DNA of 64,000 bases from Bacteroides clarus YIT 12056 (GTDB lineage: Bacteria > Bacteroidota > Bacteroidia > Bacteroidales > Bacteroidaceae): positions 496,001 through 560,000 of the forward strand of contig NZ_FQWK01000003.1 of NCBI RefSeq assembly GCF_900129655.1, written 5' to 3'. Below, in pieces: positions 53,728-63,375 of this stretch. The notes beneath the pieces are model-generated. The model made no database searches and had not been told where the DNA came from. It worked only from the letters and a program-made list of their open reading frames with translations. Within the stretch, counting starts at the first letter, position 1. Every line of letters starts with the position of its first letter. Both the position numbers and the translations under genes were made by a program.

Positions 53728-54621
53728 ATGAGTTTGAAAATTGTTGTATTGGCAAAACAAGTTCCCGACACGCGTAACGTTGGGAAAGATGCCATGAAAG
53801 CCGACGGAACCATTAACCGCGCGGCACTCCCTGCCATCTTCAACCCCGAAGACCTGAATGCCCTTGAGCAAGCTCTCCGTTTGAAAGATGAACATCCGGG
53901 CTCCACCGTAACCATCCTGACTATGGGACCGGGACGCGCAGCCGAAGTTATTCGTGAAGGACTTTACCGTGGCGCTGACAACGGTTATCTGCTGACCGAC
54001 CGCGCTTTTGCCGGAGCTGATACACTGGCTACTTCCTATGCCCTTGCCACCGCCATCAAGAAGATTGGCGATTGCGACATCATCATCGGCGGCCGCCAAG
54101 CCATCGACGGTGATACGGCTCAAGTAGGTCCGCAGGTAGCGGAAAAATTGGGATTGACGCAGGTGACTTATGCAGAAGAGATTCTGAATGTAGACAAGGC
54201 CGCCAAGAAGATTACCGTAAAACGTCATATCGACGGTGGTGTGGAGACGGTAGAAGGTCCGTTGCCCATCGTTATCACCGTCAACGGAAGTGCCGCTCCC
54301 TGCCGTCCGCACAATGCCAAACTGGTACAGAAATACAAACGCGCTCTCGGCGCACAGGAGAAAGCCGCCATTGAAAAAGAAGGCGCAGAACTGCCGTACG
54401 CAGCCCTTTATGAGAAATATCCTTATCTGAACATCACCGAGTGGAGTGTAGCCGACGTAAACGGCGACCTCGTACAATGCGGTCTGAGCGGTTCTCCTAC
54501 AAAGGTGAAAACCATTCAGAACATTTCATTCCAAGCCAAAGAAAGCAAGACACTGACAGGCAGCGACCAGGATGTAGAAGATTTGATTGTTGAACTGTTA
54601 GCTAACCACACGATAGGATAA
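53728..54621 (+). CDS. etfB: Electron transfer flavoprotein, beta subunit
   Basis: The 297-residue subunit (FixA-type) starts MSLKIVVLAKQVPDTRNVGK. It holds AMP and forms a heterodimer with the FAD-binding alpha subunit. The adenine nucleotide region IIIGGRQAIDGDTAQVGPQVAEKLG is clear, and PCRPHNAKLV is typical. It is 4 nt from etfA, in a three-gene operon with an acyl-CoA dehydrogenase. It carries electrons from that enzyme to a quinone or another acceptor. A bifurcating form is possible but not shown. Confidence 0.94.
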   Translation: MSLKIVVLAKQVPDTRNVGKDAMKADGTINRAALPAIFNPEDLNALEQALRLKDEHPGSTVTILTMGPGRAAEVIREGLYRGADNGYLLTDRAFAGADTLATSYALATAIKKIGDCDIIIGGRQAIDGDTAQVGPQVAEKLGLTQVTYAEEILNVDKAAKKITVKRHIDGGVETVEGPLPIVITVNGSAAPCRPHNAKLVQKYKRALGAQEKAAIEKEGAELPYAALYEKYPYLNITEWSVADVNGDLVQCGLSGSPTKVKTIQNISFQAKESKTLTGSDQDVEDLIVELLANHTIG

Positions 54622-54625
54622 GATT

Positions 54626-55645
54626 ATGAATAATGTATTTGTATATTTAGAGATAGAAGGCACTACGGTTGCCGATGTCAGTCTCGAACTCCTGACCAAA
54701 GGTCGTAAACTGGCTAATCAGTTGGGCTGCCAGCTGGAAGCTGTTGCCGCCGGAAACAATTTGGCAGGCATTGAAAAGCAAGTATTGCCCTTCGGCGTTG
54801 ACAAACTACACGTATTCGACGCTCCGGGCTTGTTCCCATACACTTCCCTTCCCCACTCTTCCGTCCTCATCAACCTGTTCAAAGAAGAACAACCGCAAAT
54901 CTGCCTGATGGGAGCAACCGTTATCGGCCGTGACCTCGGTCCCCGCGTGTCTTCCGCACTGACCAGCGGACTGACCGCCGACTGTACTTCACTCGAAATC
55001 GGCAACCATGAAGACAAGAAAGAGGGTAAGACCTACGAAAATCTGTTGTACCAAATCCGTCCCGCATTCGGCGGTAACATCGTAGCAACGATTGTGAACC
55101 CCGAACACCGCCCGCAAATGGCGACCGTACGCGAGGGCGTGATGAAGAAAGAGATTCTGGATGCCAACTACAAGGGTGAAATTATCCGTCACGACGTTGC
55201 CAAGTATGTCCCCGAAACGGACTATGTAGTGAAGGTTATCGACCGCCACGTAGAAAAAGCCAAACACAATCTGAAAGGCGCCCCCATCGTTATAGCCGGC
55301 GGTTACGGCATGGGCAGCCGCGAGAACTTCGATATGCTGTTTGAACTGGCTAAGGAACTTCACGCCGAAGTAGGCGCCAGCCGCGCCGCCGTCGATGCAG
55401 GCTATGCCGACCATGACCGTCAGATTGGTCAGACCGGTGTTACCGTCCGTCCGAAACTCTACATCGCTTGCGGCATCAGCGGACAAATCCAGCACATCGC
55501 CGGAATGCAAGAGAGCGGTATCATCATCTCCGTCAACAACGACGAAAACGCTCCTATCAACACCATTGCCGATTATGTAATCAACGGTACGGTAGAAGAG
55601 GTTATCCCGAAGATGATTAAGTATTACAAACAGAATAGTAAGTAA
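54626..55645 (+). CDS. etfA: Electron transfer flavoprotein, alpha subunit
   Basis: A 339-residue FAD-binding subunit (FixB-type). The FAD domain contains IVIAGGYGMGSRENFDMLFELAKEL, SRAAVDAGYADHDRQIGQTGVTVRPKLYIACGISGQIQHIAGM and SVNNDENAPINTIADY, all diagnostic. It begins 4 nt after etfB and ends 7 nt before the acyl-CoA dehydrogenase. The SR(A)AVD motif and GxTG segment are intact. Confidence 0.96.
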   Translation: MNNVFVYLEIEGTTVADVSLELLTKGRKLANQLGCQLEAVAAGNNLAGIEKQVLPFGVDKLHVFDAPGLFPYTSLPHSSVLINLFKEEQPQICLMGATVIGRDLGPRVSSALTSGLTADCTSLEIGNHEDKKEGKTYENLLYQIRPAFGGNIVATIVNPEHRPQMATVREGVMKKEILDANYKGEIIRHDVAKYVPETDYVVKVIDRHVEKAKHNLKGAPIVIAGGYGMGSRENFDMLFELAKELHAEVGASRAAVDAGYADHDRQIGQTGVTVRPKLYIACGISGQIQHIAGMQESGIIISVNNDENAPINTIADYVINGTVEEVIPKMIKYYKQNSK

Positions 55646-55652
55646 GAAAACC

Positions 55653-57359
55653 ATGGCTAATTTTTATACAGATATTCCGGAACTCAAGTATCACTTGAAC
55701 AATCCGATGATGCAGCGTATCTGCGAACTGAAAGAACGCGGCTACGAAGATAAAGACAAGTTCGATTATGCCCCGCAGGACTATGCGGACGCCATCGACT
55801 CATACGACAAGGTACTCGAAATCACCGGTGAGATTACGGGTGAGATTATCGCTCCCAATGCCGAAGGCGTGGACGAAGAAGGTCCTCATTGCGCCAACGG
55901 CCGTGTGGAGTATGCCAGCGGTACCAAACAGAACCTCGACGCTATGGTGAAAGCCGGCCTCAACGGCATGACCATGCCGCGTCGTTTCGGCGGGCTGAAC
56001 TTCCCGATTACCCCGTACACCATGTGCGCGGAAATCGTAGCTGCCGCCGATGCCGGTTTCGGCAACATCTGGTCTTTGCAAGACTGTATCGAAACTCTTT
56101 ACGAGTTCGGTAACGAAGACCAGCACAGCCGTTTCATCCCCCGCATCTGCGCCGGCGAAACCATGTCAATGGACCTGACCGAACCGGATGCCGGTTCCGA
56201 CCTCCAAAGCGTAATGCTGAAAGCTACTTATGACGAGGCAAACAACTGCTGGCGTCTGAACGGCGTGAAGCGTTTCATCACTAACGGTGATGCCGACCTG
56301 CACCTCGTGCTGGCACGTTCGGAAGAGGGAACAAAAGACGGCCGCGGCCTGTCCATGTTCATCTACGACAAGCGCGACGGCGGCGTAAACGTTCGCCGCA
56401 TCGAAAACAAGTTGGGTATTCACGGTTCTCCTACCTGCGAACTGGTCTATAAGAATGCGAAGTGCGAACTCTGCGGCGACCGCAAACTCGGTTTGATTAA
56501 ATACGTAATGGCATTGATGAACGGCGCCCGCCTGGGTATCGCCGCCCAGTCCGTAGGTTTGTCACAAGCCGCCTACAACGAAGGTCTGGCTTATGCCAAA
56601 GACCGTAAACAATTCGGTAAAGCTATCATCGAGTTCCCCGCCGTATACGATATGCTGGCTATCATGAAAGCCAAATTGGATGCAGGCCGCGCTTTGTTGT
56701 ACCAAACTTCACGCTACGTAGACATCTACAAGGCATTGGACGATATCGCCCGCGAACGCAAACTGACCCCGGAAGAACGTCAGGAACAAAAGAAATATGC
56801 CAAATTGGCCGATTCTTTCACTCCGCTGGCCAAAGGTATGAACTCCGAATATGCCAACCAGAACGCTTACGACAGCATCCAAATTCACGGCGGTTCCGGT
56901 TTCATGCTGGAATATGCTTGTCAGCGCATTTATCGTGACGCACGTATCACCAGCATCTACGAAGGTACTACGCAGTTGCAGACGGTAGCCGCTATCCGCT
57001 ACGTCACCAACGGTTCCTATGCCGCCACCCTGCGCGACTATGAACTGATTCCGTGTAGCGAAGACATGCAACCGCTGTTGGATCGCGTTAAAGAAATGAC
57101 GAACAAACTCGAGGCTTGTACCAATGCCGTTAAGGAAAGCGGTGACCAGGAATTGCTTGATTTCGTGGCCCGTCGTCTTTACGAAATGGCTGCCGTATGC
57201 GTAATGTCCCACTTGCTGATTCAGGATGCTACAAAAGCTCCCGAATTGTTCGCCAAGTCGGCACTGGTATACGTAAACTATGCTGAGTCTGAAATAGAGA
57301 AGCATTTCAACTTTATCCGCAAGTTTAAGGCTGAAGAGTTGGAAAGCTATCGCAAGTAA
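55653..57359 (+). CDS. Acyl-CoA dehydrogenase
   Basis: This 568-residue flavoenzyme oxidises an acyl-CoA to the enoyl-CoA and passes electrons to the ETF made by the two preceding genes. The FAD site includes MDLTEPDAGSDLQ and NGVKRFITNGDAD. The catalytic glutamate is in ITSIYEGTTQLQ. The protein is longer than short-chain forms (about 380), with a C-terminal domain of about 130 residues, as in the long C-terminal class. Substrate is not known. A hairpin terminator at 57382 ends the operon. Confidence 0.93.
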   Translation: MANFYTDIPELKYHLNNPMMQRICELKERGYEDKDKFDYAPQDYADAIDSYDKVLEITGEITGEIIAPNAEGVDEEGPHCANGRVEYASGTKQNLDAMVKAGLNGMTMPRRFGGLNFPITPYTMCAEIVAAADAGFGNIWSLQDCIETLYEFGNEDQHSRFIPRICAGETMSMDLTEPDAGSDLQSVMLKATYDEANNCWRLNGVKRFITNGDADLHLVLARSEEGTKDGRGLSMFIYDKRDGGVNVRRIENKLGIHGSPTCELVYKNAKCELCGDRKLGLIKYVMALMNGARLGIAAQSVGLSQAAYNEGLAYAKDRKQFGKAIIEFPAVYDMLAIMKAKLDAGRALLYQTSRYVDIYKALDDIARERKLTPEERQEQKKYAKLADSFTPLAKGMNSEYANQNAYDSIQIHGGSGFMLEYACQRIYRDARITSIYEGTTQLQTVAAIRYVTNGSYAATLRDYELIPCSEDMQPLLDRVKEMTNKLEACTNAVKESGDQELLDFVARRLYEMAAVCVMSHLLIQDATKAPELFAKSALVYVNYAESEIEKHFNFIRKFKAEELESYRK

Positions 57360-57381
57360 GCGTTTTAACCCTTATATAAAG

Positions 57382-57421
57382 AACGTTCCACCCCGTTGAT
57401 ACAGGATGGAACGTTTTTTTG
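57382..57421. terminator. Terminator after the acyl-CoA dehydrogenase gene
   Basis: AACGTTCCA (57382-57390) pairs with TGGAACGTT (57407-57415), followed by a run of T. It also lies between the convergent cbpM gene. Confidence 0.85.
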
Positions 57422-57438
57422 TACCGCTGCCGCAGGCG

Positions 57439-57735
57439 TCAGTCCAAACCTCCCAACAGCCTCAGCTTATTGTGCAATGAATAAATCTCCTGCTGCATAC
57501 TTTCCATACGTTCCAATAAATGATGAATGGCATCAATACCTTCGATGTTGATAGACAAGTCGTAATACATACGGCTGTAACGCTCTACATCAGGCAGTTG
57601 GGAAAACTGCAGACAACGTTCCCCGCCTTCCGTCAAAATATCTATCAAACCGCCTTCCTGCAACATCTCAATGAACGAGGGTTCTATGTGACACTTGTCG
57701 CAATACTCACTGATTATAATTAATTCGTTCTGCAT
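57439..57735 (-). CDS. cbpM: CbpM-like chaperone modulator
   Basis: The 98-residue protein is a MerR-type helix-turn-helix relative (CbpM) that binds the J-domain of CbpA and inhibits it. The sequence begins MQNELIIISEYCDKCHIEPSFIEMLQEGGLI and ends in a coiled coil (HHLLERMESMQQEIYSLHNKL). It starts 15 nt after cbpA in the same unit, as in enteric bacteria. Two early Cys (CDKC) are extra. Confidence 0.9.
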   Translation of the reverse strand: MQNELIIISEYCDKCHIEPSFIEMLQEGGLIDILTEGGERCLQFSQLPDVERYSRMYYDLSINIEGIDAIHHLLERMESMQQEIYSLHNKLRLLGGLD

Positions 57736-57750
57736 AACTCGTTCTCCTTT

Positions 57751-58719
57751 TTAGTTCATACTTTGAATTTTACGGAACATTTCTTTCTGCTGCTCCGTCA
57801 GATTCGTCGGTAACTTTACGGAATAAGTCACAATCAAGTCACCGAACTGACCTTCTTTCTTGTATACCGGAAAGCCCTTTCCTTTCAGACGGACTTTCGT
57901 TCCGTTCTGCGTTTCGGGCTTGACTTTCAGTTTCACCTGACCTTCCAATGTATCTACCAACTTTTCACCACCCAGGAGCGCCGTATAGAGGTCGATATCC
58001 ACATCTACATACAAGTCATCACCCAAGCGTTTGAATGCAGAGTCGTCCGCTATCACGAAAGTAATGTACAGGTCGCCCGCCGGTCCACCGTTGATGCCCT
58101 CACCGCCATAGCCTTTCAGTTTAATGACTTGCCCGTTCGCCACACCGGCAGGAATGGTGATACGGACATTCTTGCCGTTCACCGTCAATATCTGCTTATG
58201 GGTTTGGGCGGCATCCCGAAGCGACAGATTTAAATCGGCATGGAAGTCCTGCCCGCGAAAGCCGGCATTTGCTCCGCCTCCACCACGTGTACGGTGTCCG
58301 AACATCTGTTCAAAGAAGTCTGAAAAGCCGTCTGCACTACTCCCGGAAAACTCCTGTCCATCGGAAGAGTACCAGTATGTACCGCCCCCGTCCGTACCGA
58401 AACCGGCACCGCCTTGACCACCGAAGCCCGTACCGCCGAAACCTCCTGCACCGGCCTGCTGCCGTGCCCGCTTCTGAGCTTCAAATTCATCGGCGTGCTT
58501 CCAATGTTCACCATATTCATCATATTTCTTTCTTTTCTCAGGATCACTAAGCACTTCATTGGCCTCGTTGATAGCCTGGAACTTGTCTTTGGCAGTAGCG
58601 TCATTCGGATTCAAGTCGGGATGATACTTGCGCGCCAACTTACGGAACGCTTTCTTGATGTCATCCTGAGATGCCGTTTTGTCTACTCCAAGGACTTGAT
58701 AATAATCAATATAAGCCAT
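57751..58719 (-). CDS. cbpA: DnaJ-family co-chaperone (CbpA-like)
   Basis: A 322-residue J-protein of class B. The J domain (1-70) contains the HPD motif ([12 protein letters not shown]). A long glycine/phenylalanine-rich linker (about 90-150, [17 protein letters not shown]) follows and then two C-terminal beta domains; the zinc finger of DnaJ is absent. It stimulates the ATPase of DnaK and may bind curved DNA as in E. coli CbpA. It is followed by cbpM, its modulator. Confidence 0.93.
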   Translation of the reverse strand: MAYIDYYQVLGVDKTASQDDIKKAFRKLARKYHPDLNPNDATAKDKFQAINEANEVLSDPEKRKKYDEYGEHWKHADEFEAQKRARQQAGAGGFGGTGFGGQGGAGFGTDGGGTYWYSSDGQEFSGSSADGFSDFFEQMFGHRTRGGGGANAGFRGQDFHADLNLSLRDAAQTHKQILTVNGKNVRITIPAGVANGQVIKLKGYGGEGINGGPAGDLYITFVIADDSAFKRLGDDLYVDVDIDLYTALLGGEKLVDTLEGQVKLKVKPETQNGTKVRLKGKGFPVYKKEGQFGDLIVTYSVKLPTNLTEQQKEMFRKIQSMN

Positions 58720-59030
58720 AGTTTATAAGTTTTGTATTCTAAAATGGATAGAACAAATAACACACCAACATTGTTTTTTAGAAACTAAAATGCGTAAACG
58801 AAAATTAAAAATCATTTCATATACATATAAGTAAATGATAAACAATAATTTATTATTACTTACCTACTCCCTTCACACTTTATTTATTCTGAAATTTTGT
58901 AAATGACACATAATATCACCTAATTATTTATTCTAAATCTTCCTAAAATTGATAGAAACTGCTTTATTTGTATTGGGATAAAATCTGTTTTTACACAATT
59001 CCCCCAACCTTAAATAAAATAAAACCCCTT
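58720..59030. other. A/T-rich intergenic region
   Basis: No gene is seen. There are short dyads, ATCATTT/AAATGAT around a 15-nt loop and AATAATTTATTATT near 58851, and a TTTATTTG sequence at 58963-58970 that differs by one base from a -7 box. Promoters for the divergent cbpA and GH9 genes must lie here but are not clear. Confidence 0.45.
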
Positions 59031-61559
59031 ATGAAAACTTATTATTGGCTCTTAACACTAATTTTTGCAATTGCCGCACTTCCGTGCAAGGCAGACGAGT
59101 GGATCAGGATTAACCAACTTGGCTATCTGCCGCAATCTATTAAAGTAGCGGTATTTATGAGTGAAGCGGATACCGACGTAAAAGAATACGCATTGGTTGA
59201 CGCTTTTACCGGAAAGACAGTACGTACTTTTACTTCACCCAAAGCTACCGGAAAATTAGGTGGCATGAACAGTACCTACCGATTGGATTTCAGCAATTTT
59301 CAAGAACCGGGTACCTACTATCTGAAAGCGGGAAAAGCCGTTTCTCCACGCTTTCCTATCAATGCGCAAGTATATAACGGTACGGCCGACTTCCTGCTGA
59401 ACTACATGCGCCAACAACGCTGCGGTTACAATCCGTTCCTAAAAGACAGTTGCCACGTGCACGACGGTTATATAGTGTACCATCCCACAAAAACCGGACA
59501 ACACATTGATGTCCGCGGCGGCTGGCATGACGCAACCGATTATCTGCAATATACTACAACCTCTGCCAACGCCATATATCAAATGATGTTTGCCTATCAG
59601 GAAAACCCCGAAGCATTTGGCGACGCTTACAATGCAGACGGACTGCCGGGTACAAATGGTATTCCCGATATAGTGGATGAGATAAAATGGGGGCTGGACT
59701 GGCTGAATCGCATGAATCCTGCTCCGGGTGAACTGTACAACCAAATAGCCGACGATCGCGACCATGCCGGTATGCGCCTACCCAATAAAGACGAGGTAGA
59801 CTATGGATACGGACCGGGCAAAGGCCGTCCTGTTTATTTCTGCAGCGGCGAGCCTCAAGTGCGCGGACAATTTATAAATGCCACCACAGGCGTAGCCAGC
59901 ACAGCCGGTAAATTTGCTTCTTGCTTTGCCCTGGGAGCCAAGATACTGAAAGACTTCTATCCTGAATTTGCCGCCGAAATCGGTGGAAAAGCCGACGCTG
60001 CTTATCAAGAAGGCGTAAAGAAGCCCGGAGCATGTCAGACCGCTTCCGTAAAATCACCCTACATCTACGAAGAAGACAACTGGGTAGACGACATGGAGCT
60101 CGGAGCCATGGAGCTATACAAAGCTACCGGTAATCCCAAATATCTGTCGCAAGCCCTCGAATACGGACGCCGCGAGCCTGTCACTCCGTGGATGGGCGCC
60201 GACAGCGCCCGCCATTATCAATGGTATCCGTTTATGAATATGGGACACTACCATCTGGCTACCGTGGATAATCAGCGTATCAGCAAAGAATTCACCCGCA
60301 ATATACGTACCGGCATTGAGCGTACATACGAAAAAGCTGTTGAGAACCCTTTCCTGCACGGCATTCCCTACATTTGGTGTTCCAACAACCTGACTACCGC
60401 CATGTTGACACAATGCCGTCTGTATCGTGAGACAACCGGTGACGAGACTTATGCCGAAATGGAAGCCGCTCTCCGCGACTGGCTTTTCGGGTGTAATCCG
60501 TGGGGAACAAGTATGATTGTAGAATTACCGCTTTACGGTGATTATCCTTCACAGCCCCACTCTTCCCTGCTCAATGCAGGCGTAGGCAATACGACAGGCG
60601 GACTGGTAGACGGCCCTGTATACCGCAGTATATTCGAGAGCCTGCGTGGAGTTAACATGACCGGCATTCCCGGTACGCCCGGTCAAGATTACGAACGCTT
60701 TCAACCGGACTTGATGGTATATCACGATGCAATCCATGATTATTCCACCAACGAACCTACCATGGACGGAACCGCCTGCCTCACCTATTATCTCTCCGCC
60801 ATGCAGAAAGAAGGAATGAAGCAAGCCAATATATCGGCAGACAAGAATGTATACGTCAATGGCGGTATCGTGCGTACCGACCCCTCTAAAAAACAAATCA
60901 GCCTCGTATTCACAGCAGCCGACAAGGCAGACGGCGCCGACGCCATTATCAGCACTTTGAAAAGACACGGCATCAAAGGCGGTTTCTTCTTTACCGGTGA
61001 ATTTTACGAGCTTTACCCCGAAGTTGTAAAACGCCTGCTCAACGAAGGGCATCTGGTGGGCAGCCACAGTTACGGACATTTGCTCTATATGCCCTGGGAA
61101 AAGCGAGATTCCCTATTGGTGACCCGTGAGGAATTTGAAAAAGATATGATGCAAAGCTATGAAACCATGCGTAAGGCAGGTATCGAATATAAAGATGCCC
61201 CTATATATATCCCGCCTTATGAATATTATAACAAGGAAATAGCCGCTTGGGCAAAAAGCATGGGAATACAGGTTATTAACTATACTACCGGTACTATGAG
61301 TAATGCAGATTATACTACCCCGGACATGGGGCAGAAGTACCGGAGCAGCAAATTCATCTACAACAAAATAATGGAAGTAGAAAAGAAAGAAGGGCTGAAC
61401 GGACATTTAATGCTGATACATTTCGGAACAGACGACCGTCGTACCGATAAATTCTACAATGGTTATTTGGATAAACTGATAAAAACGCTGAAACATAAAG
61501 GTTATACTTTTGCGCCTGTACTCGAGGCAATTGGCACTAAAACAGATTCAACATTATAA
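59031..61559 (+). CDS. GH9 glycoside hydrolase fused to a polysaccharide deacetylase domain
   Basis: This 842-residue secreted enzyme has a signal peptide ending near ALPCKA. An N-terminal immunoglobulin-like CelD_N domain (about 20-110) comes first. The GH9 domain (about 120-600) has GGWHDATDYLQY (base Asp) and STNEPTMDGTA (acid Glu). The C-terminal domain (about 610-840) is a NodB-like deacetylase with GGFFFTGEFYELYPE and SHSYGHL (HxxxH metal ligands), plus PPYEYYN and MLIHFG. Its FDDG region reads FTAADKADG, so an Asp of the usual triad is displaced. It would cut and deacetylate the same glycan. No SusC/D is adjacent. Confidence 0.9.
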   Translation: MKTYYWLLTLIFAIAALPCKADEWIRINQLGYLPQSIKVAVFMSEADTDVKEYALVDAFTGKTVRTFTSPKATGKLGGMNSTYRLDFSNFQEPGTYYLKAGKAVSPRFPINAQVYNGTADFLLNYMRQQRCGYNPFLKDSCHVHDGYIVYHPTKTGQHIDVRGGWHDATDYLQYTTTSANAIYQMMFAYQENPEAFGDAYNADGLPGTNGIPDIVDEIKWGLDWLNRMNPAPGELYNQIADDRDHAGMRLPNKDEVDYGYGPGKGRPVYFCSGEPQVRGQFINATTGVASTAGKFASCFALGAKILKDFYPEFAAEIGGKADAAYQEGVKKPGACQTASVKSPYIYEEDNWVDDMELGAMELYKATGNPKYLSQALEYGRREPVTPWMGADSARHYQWYPFMNMGHYHLATVDNQRISKEFTRNIRTGIERTYEKAVENPFLHGIPYIWCSNNLTTAMLTQCRLYRETTGDETYAEMEAALRDWLFGCNPWGTSMIVELPLYGDYPSQPHSSLLNAGVGNTTGGLVDGPVYRSIFESLRGVNMTGIPGTPGQDYERFQPDLMVYHDAIHDYSTNEPTMDGTACLTYYLSAMQKEGMKQANISADKNVYVNGGIVRTDPSKKQISLVFTAADKADGADAIISTLKRHGIKGGFFFTGEFYELYPEVVKRLLNEGHLVGSHSYGHLLYMPWEKRDSLLVTREEFEKDMMQSYETMRKAGIEYKDAPIYIPPYEYYNKEIAAWAKSMGIQVINYTTGTMSNADYTTPDMGQKYRSSKFIYNKIMEVEKKEGLNGHLMLIHFGTDDRRTDKFYNGYLDKLIKTLKHKGYTFAPVLEAIGTKTDSTL

Positions 61560-61668
61560 AAAAAGGTTAGTTAAAAGGTTATCAAACAAAGGTATTTAAG
61601 GTAAAGTCTAATCGCATTGTTTTCAGCAAACTTTCTCCTCGCCCCCAAGAGAGAGAAAGTTTCAAGTT

Positions 61669-61702
61669 AAGCCCCTTGCCTGAGAAGGCTCAGGGGCTTT
61701 TT
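61669..61702 (+). terminator. Terminator after the GH9 gene
   Basis: AAGCCCC pairs with GGGGCTT (61669-61699) and TTTT follows. A second hairpin, CTTTCTC/GAGAAAG (61631-61659), stands just upstream. Confidence 0.75.
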
Positions 61703-61725
61703 ACATGACAAAAGATGAATACCGG

Positions 61726-62747
61726 TTAATGGCAATAACTTCTAATGGCTCGCAACAATTCTTCTATATCCTGTTCCGTAGTATCAAAAGAAGTGACAAA
61801 ACGTATCTCATTCTCTTCTTCATTCCAGAAATAAAAAAAGTAGTCCTTCAACAAGCTATCAATTACCGGACGAGGCATTGTCAAGAACAATTGGTTACTT
61901 TCCATTTTCTGCGTAAAACGCACTTCAGGCAACTCTTTCAATCCGGTATATAAAAGCTCCGCCATTCGATTGGCATGTGAAGCATTCTTCAGCCAAAGGT
62001 CATCGGTCAGGTAAGCAGTAAACTGGCAAGACAAATAACGGAGTTTCGATGCAAGCTGCGCCGACTGCTTACGTACAAAATAAGCTTCTTTCTTCAAAGC
62101 TGGATTAAAGATAATTACGCTTTCTCCAAGCATCAGCCCGTTCTTCGTTCCACCAAAGCTCAGAATATCGATACCACAATCCGCCGTCAGTTCCTTAAAG
62201 CTAAGATTAAGAGCCGCACACGCATTTGCCAGGCGGGCGCCATCCATATGAACGTACATACCGTACCGATGCGCCAACTCCGTTAACGCACGGATTTCAT
62301 CGGGTTGATAGATAGTACCCAGTTCCGTACATTGTGAGATATAGAAAGCTCCCGGCTGCGAATGATGCTGCTCGCCAAAATGACAAAGATAAGGACGTAC
62401 CAACTCCGGAGTCAGCTTTCCGTCGGGAGTGGCAACCGGACGTATCTGACAGCCTGTCATGCGGGCCGGAGAACCACACTCGTCTACATAAATATGCGCA
62501 GTTTCCGCACATATATCGAATTATAGGAACGTGTACACAACTGCAGGGCAACAGCATTACTACCGGTTCCATTGAATACAAACAGCGGTTCGCAATCGGG
62601 AGTAAAGGCCTCTCTGATTTTCCGAACAGCTTCTTCTGTCCAGGCATCATCACCATAACCTACTGCGTGGTCTTGATTAGCCTGGTTCAAGGCTTCCATC
62701 ACCAAAGGATGCACACCCGAATTATTATCTGAAGCAAAACTTCTCAT
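61726..62747 (-). pseudogene. ltaE: L-threonine aldolase-like gene with a frameshift
   Basis: Two overlapping reading frames give the N-terminal 78 residues (MRSFASDNNSGVHPLVMEAL ... CTRSYNSI) and the rest of a low-specificity threonine aldolase (beta-eliminating lyase type, PLP-dependent). Near 62511-62516 the text ATATAT would read through if one A were added, giving SIICAETAHIYVDECGSPARM. The PLP lysine is intact in SFGGTKNGLM. The normal enzyme splits threonine to glycine and acetaldehyde. This may be a true lesion or a sequence error in a short AT repeat; the remaining coding sequence shows no other decay. Confidence 0.82.
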
Positions 62748-62817
62748 AGTCGTTTCTATTATCAGTATTAAAAGAATATGCAAAGGAAACAATATTTCCC
62801 CAACATGAAAAAACAAA

Positions 62818-62872
62818 GAGGTGCAGATTTCACAATCCACGGTAATCTTTCCGTTTTGCGAAACCGCACCTC
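62818..62872 (-). terminator. Terminator of the winged-helix gene
   Basis: GAGGTGC (62872-62866) pairs with GCACCTC (62824-62818) on the minus strand, enclosing a 41-nt loop with a small hairpin, and TTTGTTTTTT follows. The loop is long, so confidence is moderate. Confidence 0.55.
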
Positions 62873-62901
62873 AAAAAAGCTTGATTCAATCGGCTTTCTA
62901 T

Positions 62902-63120
62902 TTATCCGATATACACGTTTACTCCCAATGAAATGTAGAGCTCATCTTCTTCTTGGGAAAGTACAATCTTGTCTTCACGGGCAAGCCAACCGATAGCCGC
63001 CCCCAATTCCTTGTCTTTCAATCCGGACTTTCTTTTCAGCGCGCCATAACTCCATTTAGCGTAATCACTTAACAACTGCCAAACTTTACCGGCATTCAGT
63101 CCAATTTCACTTTTGTTCAT
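62902..63120 (-). CDS. DUF2582 winged helix-turn-helix protein
   Basis: A 72-residue protein with one winged helix, the DUF2582 pattern: NKSEIGLNAGKVWQLL, YAKWSYGALKRKSGLKDKELGAAIGWLAREDKI, then SQEEDELYISLG. The fold implies DNA or protein binding, but the function is unknown. It sits alone between the threonine aldolase pseudogene and groL. Its leader may use the TATCTTTA sequence at 63178-63185. Confidence 0.9.
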   Translation of the reverse strand: MNKSEIGLNAGKVWQLLSDYAKWSYGALKRKSGLKDKELGAAIGWLAREDKIVLSQEEDELYISLGVNVYIG

Positions 63121-63300
63121 TTTACTTTTTCAATTAAAGAGGTTAATAGTTTGTTGTTGGGTTATCTTTATCGGGTATAAAGATATTATTTTCAATTAAA
63201 ACAACACAGAAAACAAACAAAAGATATGGAAATTAATCACTTTTGTAACAGTTTCGTAATTTTACACGTTTTTGTCGATATAAGTAAAAACAAACGGGTA

Positions 63301-63340
63301 AAAAAAAGACCGCAATGTCTATCAAAAAGACATCACGGTC
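63301..63340 (-). terminator. Terminator of groL
   Basis: Minus strand GACCGTGATGTCT pairs with AGACATTGCGGTC (two wobbles), followed by a run of at least seven T. It lies 36 nt beyond the groL stop. Confidence 0.8.
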
Positions 63341-63375
63341 AATCTATATGATTAAGAAATCAAGGGAAAACGATA

